Positions 5,444 to 9,218 of a stretch of DNA of 9,218 nt are shown here, in pieces. Under the pieces are notes generated by a model. It saw nothing but the letters and a program-made list of their open reading frames with translations, was not told the origin of the DNA and made no database searches. How positions within the stretch are numbered: the first letter of the stretch is position 1; each line of letters starts with the position of its first letter. The stretch lies in assembly GCA_910578745.1 (NCBI GenBank), contig CAJTSN010000011.1:1-9218 (forward strand), in the 5' to 3' direction. The stretch comes from an uncultured Bacilli bacterium. Its GTDB lineage: Bacteria; Bacillota_I; Bacilli_A; RF39; UBA660. The position numbers and the translations under genes are program-made.

Positions 5444-5750
5444 AATAATACTGATTCCGATATTTATTATTTTAGGATGTTATTTGATTAGTGAAGGCAT
5501 AAATAGGAAAATGCAAGAACAACTAGATAAGCAAACACAATCAAATAAACAATTGTTAGCACTATATCAAAATAAAGTTGATGAGGTGGATACATTATAC
5601 AAAATATTAAAGCATATACAATCCCAATTATCTTTATTAGGCTTGCCAGAATGTCCAGAAGAAGAATTGAGGAATATCCCATTTGAAATAGTTGGGTGGA
5701 TTACACAATTAGAAAGAATACGAGATGAAAAAAATGGGGTACAAGAGTAA
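5433..5750 (+). CDS. Membrane-anchored coiled-coil protein, 105 residues
   Basis: Several start codons are possible (TTG 5424, ATG 5427, ATG 5433). I favour ATG 5433, since AAAGAG at 5418-5423 is nine bases upstream. The start lies inside the end of rusA. The protein begins with one strong membrane helix, IKIILIPIFIILGCYLI (about residues 3-19), followed by a polar, glutamine- and lysine-rich helix (MQEQLDKQTQSNKQLLALY) and further helical sequence to about 75. This predicts a single-pass protein with a coiled-coil domain. A cysteine follows the helix core, but there is no clear lipobox or cleavage site. It resembles small phage membrane proteins of unknown role and lacks the context expected for a spanin. 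Confidence 0.72.
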   Translation: MVIKIILIPIFIILGCYLISEGINRKMQEQLDKQTQSNKQLLALYQNKVDEVDTLYKILKHIQSQLSLLGLPECPEEELRNIPFEIVGWITQLERIRDEKNGVQE

Positions 5751-6054
5751 ATATAATCGTACTTTCATATCTTTTTTAAATCATAAATACGCAAGACATA
5801 AGGTTGAATTCGAAACGTGGGACGATTATGTGATGTGGTTATATTATAAGCAATGTAGATGTGATAAAAACTTATATTATAAAATGTTAGAAAAAGATAC
5901 GTGGGAATACTCCGACTGGCAAACTGGAAGTTCAAGAGAAAGAGAAAAAATCAAACAAGGTGATGATTGGAAAGAGTTGGAAAAGGATAAATATGGTTTA
6001 TATAAAGATGAGAAGTACGTCAAATTTTTAAGGAGAAATGAATGGAAAAAATGA
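5725..6054 (+). CDS. Hypothetical phage protein, 109 residues, aromatic-rich
   Basis: ATG at 5725 lies 26 bases inside the preceding gene. A second in-frame ATG at 5734 has no better ribosome binding site. The protein is rich in tyrosine, tryptophan and lysine, with segments such as ETWDDYVMWLYYKQCR and a charged C-terminus (DEKYVKFLRRNEWKK). The start MKKMGYKSKYNRTF resembles the MSKSYKSKYQRQ start of the small gene at 6730-6909, a possible shared short motif. No membrane segment is visible. It overlaps the next gene by 13 bases. I recognise no family. Confidence 0.7.
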   Translation: MKKMGYKSKYNRTFISFLNHKYARHKVEFETWDDYVMWLYYKQCRCDKNLYYKMLEKDTWEYSDWQTGSSREREKIKQGDDWKELEKDKYGLYKDEKYVKFLRRNEWKK

Positions 6055-6737
6055 GAGAGCAATCAGAGGAAGCAAAGAAAAAAAGAGAAAAAGCATTTCA
6101 AGGTAATAGGGATAAAAAATTGCTAGAAAGAGAAAATCTTATAAACCAAATTAGAGAAGAATCTAAAGAACAAATGTTACCAACGCTTAGACAAAAAACA
6201 AATGAACTTACTAATTATATTGTTAACTTATTGAAATCAAAAGGTGAAGAAAAAGTAAATAATATACAGATAATGTCCTTAATTGCACAGAGAAGTATGT
6301 TAGAAGTGGCAAATGCAGGAAATATTACATATACACCACAAGAAATCATGATTGGTTTTAACCTTTATTTGGATATGATAAATAAAATAAATGAAATAAA
6401 AAAATTTCCCCCAACAGTGGAAAGCTTTTCAATATTTATGGGAATAAGCAGAAGTACATACAATAATTGGTTAGTTGATGCTAATAAAAAAGAAGTTATG
6501 GACTATATACATTCTTATTTGTTAGGCGTATTAGCTACAGGTGGATTATTAGGAGAAGTTAGAGAAATATCAGCTATGTATTTGCAAAAAACAATGGGAA
6601 AAGTCGAAGCACAACAACCTATACAACATGAGGTTACTGTTAAGACCGATGTGGACGATATTCAAAAACAATTACAAGCATTAAAGAAAGATAATATTAT
6701 AGAGGGGGAATATGAGGAGATGCAAGAAAGTGAGTAA
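6042..6737 (+). CDS. Helix-turn-helix phage protein, possible terminase small subunit
   Basis: This 231-residue protein starts at ATG 6042 with AAGGAG (from about 6030) upstream. The first ~45 residues are a very charged helix (REQSEEAKKKREKAFQ). Residues 45-120 form a helical domain. A helix-turn-helix is readable at about 125-144 (TVESFSIFMGISRSTYNNWL). It is followed by a helical segment ending ISAMYLQKTMGKVEAQQPIQ (about 176-195) and an acidic tail. A DNA-binding HTH, then a short helical domain closing with 'LQKTMGK', then a variable tail, resembles small terminase subunits of Firmicute phages, which recognise packaging sites on viral DNA. A replication or regulatory DNA-binding protein is the main alternative. 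No large terminase gene follows in the window, which weakens the packaging call. Confidence 0.55.
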   Translation: MEKMREQSEEAKKKREKAFQGNRDKKLLERENLINQIREESKEQMLPTLRQKTNELTNYIVNLLKSKGEEKVNNIQIMSLIAQRSMLEVANAGNITYTPQEIMIGFNLYLDMINKINEIKKFPPTVESFSIFMGISRSTYNNWLVDANKKEVMDYIHSYLLGVLATGGLLGEVREISAMYLQKTMGKVEAQQPIQHEVTVKTDVDDIQKQLQALKKDNIIEGEYEEMQESE

Positions 6738-6909
6738 AAGCTATAAATCAAAATATCAAAGGCAGATTGTAAAAAATTCATTTTTGAAAAAAATTTTACA
6801 TTGTTACAGTGATGAATTTTATACTAGAGGAAACAGTAATTACTTAAACAGAATAGTTAGAGCAAGACTAAAAGAAAAAACAATGAAGGAGACAAAAGAA
6901 AATGATTAA
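6730..6909 (+). CDS. Small basic protein, 59 residues
   Basis: GTG at 6730 is preferred because AGGAGA (6715-6720) is nine bases upstream. An in-frame ATG at 6712 would add six residues but has its purine-rich site only about three bases away. The product is highly basic: MSKSYKSKYQRQIVKNSF, then RIVRARLKEKTMKETK near the end, with one cysteine (HCYSDEF). It has no membrane segment. The charge suggests nucleic-acid contact, but there is no known motif. It overlaps the upstream gene by 8 bases and the next by 8 bases. Its start resembles that of the gene at 5725. Confidence 0.65.
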   Translation: MSKSYKSKYQRQIVKNSFLKKILHCYSDEFYTRGNSNYLNRIVRARLKEKTMKETKEND

Positions 6910-7153
6910 AAATGAAGAATTAAATAGTTATATAGGAAAACCAATATGGGATAATGTTTCAAAAAAATGGAGAATATTAGAAGGCTATAAAAGATTTAAT
7001 GATAAATATTGGTTAGCGTTTACAGATGATAGTTATTGGAGAGAAACAAATATGGACGAATTAAACATATATATAAATCAAGTAGGGGAAGCTACTCCAG
7101 ACTCAACAGAGCCTGAATCAGTACCAGACAAAATACAAGAAGGGATGGAATAA
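6902..7153 (+). CDS. Hypothetical phage protein, 83 residues
   Basis: The start is ATG 6902 with AAGGAG nine to ten bases upstream, inside the end of the previous gene. The N-terminal 60 residues look like a small beta-rich domain with regular aromatic spacing (YIGKPIWDNVSKKWRILEGY, then KYWLAFTDDSYWRE). This resembles the compact SH3-like or WYL-like small folds seen in many phage accessory proteins. The C-terminus is acidic and proline/serine-rich, probably disordered (EATPDSTEPESVPDK). No membrane segment or catalytic motif is visible, and I recognise no family. It is followed after one base by the next gene. Confidence 0.72.
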   Translation: MIKNEELNSYIGKPIWDNVSKKWRILEGYKRFNDKYWLAFTDDSYWRETNMDELNIYINQVGEATPDSTEPESVPDKIQEGME

Positions 7154-7154
7154 A

Positions 7155-7451
7155 GTGTATATAGTGAAGATAAATAATTATTATGTTAGTAATATAGAAG
7201 CAGATGTAATTGGTATTAATATATATGAAAAACATGTATATGAAAATTTTAACGTATTTGGGTTTGAAACAAGTAAGTTTTTAACAAAGTCGAAAATTTT
7301 TGAGGATAAAGAACAAGCACAATCTATAGCAGAACAAATTGGCGGAAAAGTAATTGAATATGAGGAGAAAAAAGATATTCAAATTGATATCAGTGGTTAT
7401 ATTGATAAGGAAGATGTGTTAAAATTTGGGGCTGTTAAGTTAAATGGATAA
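7155..7451 (+). CDS. Hypothetical phage protein, 98 residues
   Basis: GTG at 7155 directly follows the upstream stop, with GAAGGGATGG at 7139-7148 as ribosome binding site. The protein has alternating hydrophobic residues in strands (MYIVKINNYYVSNIEADVIG), a helix with DKEQAQSIAEQIGGKVIEYE (about 53-72), and a C-terminal acidic part. The layout of strand, strand, helix and strand-like GGKVIEYEEKK recalls small alpha/beta proteins often annotated as phage proteins of unknown function. No signal peptide or membrane segment is visible. It overlaps the next gene by 8 bases. Confidence 0.72.
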   Translation: MYIVKINNYYVSNIEADVIGINIYEKHVYENFNVFGFETSKFLTKSKIFEDKEQAQSIAEQIGGKVIEYEEKKDIQIDISGYIDKEDVLKFGAVKLNG

Positions 7452-7650
7452 AGTAGTAGGAGTGACAATTGGAACAAAATCACCACATACAAAGAATAAG
7501 ATATATTATTATAGCACTAACGAAGAATTGAAACGTGGTGATAATTTAGACATAAAAGTTCCAAGCGGTGGATCGCCAAATGCAACCATAGTAATTCAAG
7601 ATAGTAAGAAAAAGTTTTCCAAGCCAATAAAACCATTGGAAAAAGTTTGA
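7444..7650 (+). CDS. Hypothetical phage protein, 68 residues, last gene of the cluster
   Basis: ATG at 7444 overlaps the preceding stop by 8 bases and has only a weak upstream purine run, so translational coupling is likely. The protein is small, beta-rich and basic (KVVGVTIGTKSPHTKNKIYY), with a glycine/serine turn (PSGGSPNATIVIQDSKKKF) and a lysine-rich end. There is no membrane segment. Its TGA stop (7648-7650) lies inside the -35 element of the rightward promoter at 7647-7675, so the antitoxin promoter is placed exactly at the gene's end. I recognise no family. Confidence 0.7.
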   Translation: MDKVVGVTIGTKSPHTKNKIYYYSTNEELKRGDNLDIKVPSGGSPNATIVIQDSKKKFSKPIKPLEKV

Positions 7651-7675
7651 CTGTTATACAACAATATGTTAGAAT
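7647..7675 (+). promoter_or_regulatory. Sigma-A promoter for antitoxin RNA
   Basis: TTGACT (7647-7652), a 17-base spacer and TAGAAT (7670-7675), with TG at 7667-7668 forming an extended -10. This is among the best promoters in the window. Transcription would start near 7682 and run into the ORF-free region toward the leftward toxin gene. Confidence 0.8.
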
Positions 7676-7702
7676 GTATGTAGTGAAAGAAATTTCATAT
7701 AA

Positions 7703-7748
7703 TAAAAAAAGAGATACACTCGACATTTCCCTGTTAGGTGCAATCTCT
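7703..7748 (-). terminator. Terminator of the toxin mRNA
   Basis: On the minus strand AGAGAT-T-GCAC pairs with GTGT-ATCTCT, ten pairs with one bulged base, followed directly by seven T residues (A run at 7704-7710 on the plus strand). One of the pairs is G-U only in minus-strand RNA; read on the plus strand it is an A-C mismatch, and no T tract follows. The signal is therefore strand-specific to the toxin transcript. Confidence 0.75.
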
Positions 7749-7760
7749 GTCTAAAACAGG

Positions 7761-7799
7761 CGAAAGCACCGTTTCAATGTTGATTCGGTGTTTTCGTTT
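7761..7799 (+). terminator. Terminator hairpin of the antitoxin RNA
   Basis: CGAAAGCACCG (7761-7771) pairs with CGGTGTTTTCG (7786-7796), 11 pairs with a 14-base loop, followed by TTT. The 7766/7791 pair is G-U in plus-strand RNA but A-C in minus-strand RNA, favouring plus-strand function. The T tract is short, so termination may be imperfect. Confidence 0.6.
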
Positions 7800-7803
7800 A
7801 AGA

Positions 7804-7872
7804 TTAATCCTTATTTCTAAGGACTAAGATTGTATAAAATACAATAGTTACAAAAGCAACTACTAATTCCAA
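7804..7872 (-). CDS. Type I toxin: holin-like single-membrane-helix peptide, 22 residues
   Basis: Reading leftward from TTG at 7872, the frame encodes a hydrophobic helix (ELVVAFVTIVFYTILVL) and a charged end (RNKD), then TAA at 7804-7806. A short membrane helix with a polar basic tail is the hallmark of Firmicute type I toxins, and the ELxxAFxTxVxxxIL pattern resembles the holin-like toxin family. AAAGGA lies nine bases upstream of TTG. A better start, ATG 7906 with AGGTGA, is in another frame, so this could be a naturally overlapping gene, a ribosomal frameshift product or a frameshifted remnant. Such peptides insert in the cytoplasmic membrane and depolarise it when over-made. The surrounding promoters, terminators and antisense RNA support the call more than the peptide alone. 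Confidence 0.55.
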   Translation of the reverse strand: MELVVAFVTIVFYTILVLRNKD

Positions 7873-7906
7873 GAGAATTAATCCTTTCTATAATTTTATT
7901 AATCAT
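7817..7906 (-). CDS. 29-codon open frame overlapping the toxin; leader peptide or original toxin start
   Basis: ATG at 7906 has an excellent ribosome binding site (AGGTGA, complement of 7912-7917, five bases away) in the toxin mRNA. The first ten residues, MINKIIERIN, form a plausible amphipathic N-terminus. After that the frame turns cysteine-rich (SLGISSCFCNYCILYNL) and ends with TAG. A single-base shift near codon 11 would join MINKIIERIN to ELVVAFVTIVFYTILVL, giving a typical ~33-residue type I toxin. It may be a coupling leader or the 5' part of a frameshifted toxin. As a separate functional protein it is doubtful. Confidence 0.35.
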   Translation of the reverse strand: MINKIIERINSLGISSCFCNYCILYNLSP

Positions 7907-7925
7907 AGAAATCACCTCAATTCTA

Positions 7926-7939
7926 TCATCTAAAGATGA
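7926..7939 (-). promoter_or_regulatory. Small hairpin in the toxin mRNA 5' leader
   Basis: TCATC-TTTA-GATGA on the minus strand forms a 5-bp hairpin about eight bases upstream of the AGGTGA ribosome binding site, within the predicted 73-base toxin leader. Leader structures near the ribosome binding site are common in type I toxin mRNAs, where they limit translation. This one is short and its effect is uncertain. Confidence 0.3.
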
Positions 7940-7985
7940 GCAGAACAGAGTAAAACACCTAACTATCTCATGTATCTCGAATACA

Positions 7986-8014
7986 ATTATATAGTATATA
8001 AAATTGAATTTCAA
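7986..8014 (-). promoter_or_regulatory. Sigma-A promoter for the toxin mRNA
   Basis: On the minus strand TTGAAA (complement of 8009-8014), a 17-base spacer and a perfect TATAAT (complement of 7986-7991). The start would fall near 7979, giving a 73-base leader before ATG 7906 and a transcript of about 280 bases ending at the T run near 7703. Confidence 0.8.
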
Positions 8015-8051
8015 GGGATAGTAAAAAAATGATAATTGTAATAATTCAAAA

Positions 8052-8071
8052 AGCAACCATTTACAGTTGCT
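8052..8071 (-). terminator. Terminator after the serine recombinase gene
   Basis: AGCAAC and GTTGCT form a 6-bp stem with an eight-base loop. On the minus strand it is followed by TTTTTG, 25 bases past the recombinase stop codon. On the plus strand it is followed by TATATTTTTAG, so it may act in both directions and insulate the toxin-antitoxin locus from the recombinase gene. Confidence 0.7.
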
Positions 8072-8095
8072 TATATTTTTAGTGTATATTATACA

Positions 8096-8794
8096 TTAAT
8101 CGTGAAACAGTTCCCATGCTGTTGTATCCTCTTTTATTTTTTCTAAGATTTCTTGATAGTTTTTAGTATTATATTTGATATAACATTTTTTTATATCTTT
8201 TTGGAATGTATCTTTGGGATAATGGCATAACAAAGTTGCTTTTGCTTGACCAACGTTATTATTTATCATATATTCAATTGTTTTGATAAAATTTTCTTTC
8301 GAACTCCAGTTGCTTCTCGGTTTTCCAATCGGACGACCTGACTTTGTCCCATTTATTTTTTTGGCTCTTAAACTTTCTTTTGTTCTTTCGCTTATAATAT
8401 CTCTTTCAAATTGTGCAAATATGGCTGACATATTTAATATAAATTTTGTCATCGCATCCATTTCACCATTAGCTTTAAGATGCATATTTTCTTTAAATAT
8501 AATAACATTCGCTTCTTTTTTGTATAATAGAAAGTCGACAAGTTCACTCCAATCTTTAACACTTCTTGAAATTCTTGATAATTCAGTAGCCACAATTGTA
8601 TCGCCTTTTTGTATTTTGTTATGTATCAAATCATCAAATATGGGTCTTTTCACTGTTTTTCCTGTGTAAGTTTCTTCTATGTATTCACAATTATCTACAC
8701 CATTTATATATCCATGTTCTTTTAATATTTCAGCTTGTCTTTCGTATGTTTGATAGTCTGTAGATACTCTTATAACACAATATGTTTTATTCAT
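8096..8794 (-). CDS. Small serine recombinase (resolvase/invertase family)
   Basis: This 232-residue protein starts at ATG (complement of 8792-8794) with GGAGGT eight bases upstream. The N-terminal catalytic domain begins YCVIRVSTDYQTYERQ, in which Ser 11 (in RVS, with Arg 9) is the expected nucleophile. ELSRISRS (71-78) contains the conserved active-site arginines. A long helix around 117-145 contains AIFAQFERDIISERT, typical of the dimerisation helix. SGRPIGKPR (152-160) is the usual hinge. The C-terminal part (about 165-205) should be a helix-turn-helix that grips DNA. The C-terminus is somewhat longer than in Hin or Gin. The enzyme would invert or resolve DNA at paired sites. It is leftward, opposite to the phage genes, with its own terminator, so it may be a separately acquired unit. 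No clear paired crossover site was found nearby. Confidence 0.92.
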   Translation of the reverse strand: MNKTYCVIRVSTDYQTYERQAEILKEHGYINGVDNCEYIEETYTGKTVKRPIFDDLIHNKIQKGDTIVATELSRISRSVKDWSELVDFLLYKKEANVIIFKENMHLKANGEMDAMTKFILNMSAIFAQFERDIISERTKESLRAKKINGTKSGRPIGKPRSNWSSKENFIKTIEYMINNNVGQAKATLLCHYPKDTFQKDIKKCYIKYNTKNYQEILEKIKEDTTAWELFHD

Positions 8795-8875
8795 CTTCTA
8801 ATACCTCCATCTTTTATAATTTCAAAAAATTGTACTGTTTGCAAGGTCTGTGTACTTATTATATTATAGATCATA

Positions 8876-9218
8876 TTACTCAACTTCCATAAATTTTCTA
8901 TATATTTCGTTTAAAATTTTTTCTTTGTTTTCTTTTGATACTTCTAACAACCAATCAAAGTTAATAATTTCTCTTTTTTTATCTTCTGATAGTTTAGTAG
9001 TAGGGTTATATCTTGTCCAACAATTGCCATCTTTGTCTGTTACATATGTATCACAACATAAGTAGTTTTTATAAAGTTTTTCAGTGAACCCAACTTTTTT
9101 CCATAAATTTGGTAAACTTGATGTACTTTCGTTATTTGGATAACATTCTGTAATTTCTATTTGGATTGATTCACCTTTTTTATTTTTATTTGTTATTTCA
9201 TACCATGTAGTATTTGTG
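8876..9218 (-). CDS. C-terminal part of an unrecognised protein (5' end beyond window)
   Basis: On the minus strand an open frame runs from the right edge for 113 codons to TAA (complement of 8876-8878). It has no start codon in the window. The visible part includes TWYEITNKNKKGESIQIEIT, then LPNLWKKVGF, a paired cysteine (YLCCDTYV), a tryptophan/tyrosine stretch (NCWTRYNPTTKLS) and a helical end (INFDWLLEVSKENKEKILNE). The even mix of strands and helices and the absence of stops over 340 bases of AT-rich DNA support real coding. It is in the same direction as, and about 80 bases upstream of, the recombinase gene, so the two may be co-transcribed. I do not recognise the family. No membrane segment is visible. 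Confidence 0.7.
   Translation of the reverse strand, partial: TNTTWYEITNKNKKGESIQIEITECYPNNESTSSLPNLWKKVGFTEKLYKNYLCCDTYVTDKDGNCWTRYNPTTKLSEDKKREIINFDWLLEVSKENKEKILNEIYRKFMEVE

Larger units (their letters stand above)
7682..7799 (+). ncRNA. Antitoxin RNA of a type I toxin-antitoxin pair
   Basis: From the start predicted by the promoter (about 7682) to the hairpin and T tract ending near 7799, the transcript would be about 118 bases and contains no credible open frame. It is fully complementary to the last ~100 bases of the leftward toxin mRNA, which should end near 7703. Convergent transcripts overlapping at their 3' ends are the arrangement of TxpA/RatA and BsrG/SR4 in Bacillus and of the phage and chromosomal type I pairs of Clostridioides difficile. 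The RNA would bind the toxin mRNA and promote its decay or block translation. The transcript is inferred from promoter and terminator, not observed. Confidence 0.65.

Noticed and set aside
7817..8056. 79-codon leftward frame extending the 29-codon ORF upstream
   Set aside because: Its first ATG lies upstream of the predicted toxin transcription start and lacks a ribosome binding site, whereas ATG 7906 has AGGTGA.
8283..8669. 128-codon rightward open frame within the recombinase gene
   Set aside because: It is the antisense shadow of a clear serine recombinase with its own start and motifs, and it has no ribosome binding site.
8812..8844. Promoter for the recombinase gene (TTGCAA with a TATAAA- or ATTATA-like -10 on the minus strand)
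   Set aside because: Spacers of 20 or 18 bases with poor hexamers are unconvincing. The gene may be read from the upstream partial gene.
8850..9065. 71-codon rightward open frame at the right end
   Set aside because: It overlaps the leftward partial gene, which has a longer stop-free frame to the window edge and more protein-like composition.

Overview
The window is strongly A+T-rich. It has short, tightly packed and overlapping genes, GGAGG-type ribosome binding sites, and a RusA-type resolvase, a PAPS-reductase-like protein and a possible small terminase subunit. This fits a phage or prophage (possibly a phage-plasmid) of a low-GC Firmicute, most likely Clostridium or a relative. No gene identifies the species.

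Positions 1-2758 hold a rightward run of small phage genes. They are an upstream gene end, a small helical protein, a PP-loop ATPase of the PAPS reductase family (296-1027), and several unrecognised small proteins, one of them a two-helix membrane peptide. The last gene (2423-2758) ends in a helical domain that recalls phage sigma-like or ArpU-type regulators.

Positions 2759-4600 contain no protein gene and are the most unusual part. After a leader with three hairpins comes a tRNA-Ile with the rare anticodon UAU. Next is a ~670-nt element closed by a 29-bp terminal stem (2973-3642), then a second ~0.8-kb structured stretch (3649-4467) with its own 12-bp long-range closing stem, then a tRNA-Leu(UAA) and a rho-independent terminator. 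Size, closing stems, many local hairpins and the position beside phage tRNAs all point to giant 'ornate' phage RNAs of the ROOL and GOLLD kind, apparently in tandem. Family assignment is inference. The layout suggests one noncoding transcript from which tRNA processing would free the large RNAs.

Positions 4618-7650 are a second rightward cluster: a coiled-coil protein, RusA, a membrane-anchored coiled-coil protein, a small protein, a helix-turn-helix protein that may be the small terminase subunit, and four small unrecognised proteins. Almost all overlap or nearly touch, so they are probably one transcription unit.

Positions 7647-8014 look like a complete type I toxin-antitoxin locus. A leftward toxin mRNA (good promoter at 7986-8014, terminator at 7703-7748) encodes a ~22-residue hydrophobic holin-like peptide. 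A rightward ~118-nt RNA (TTGACT-17-TAGAAT promoter, own terminator hairpin) is complementary to the toxin mRNA's 3' end. The toxin reading frame is odd: the best ATG and ribosome binding site lie in a different frame from the hydrophobic segment.

Positions 8052-9218 are leftward: a terminator, a small serine recombinase (8096-8794), and the 3' end of an unrecognised gene running off the window.
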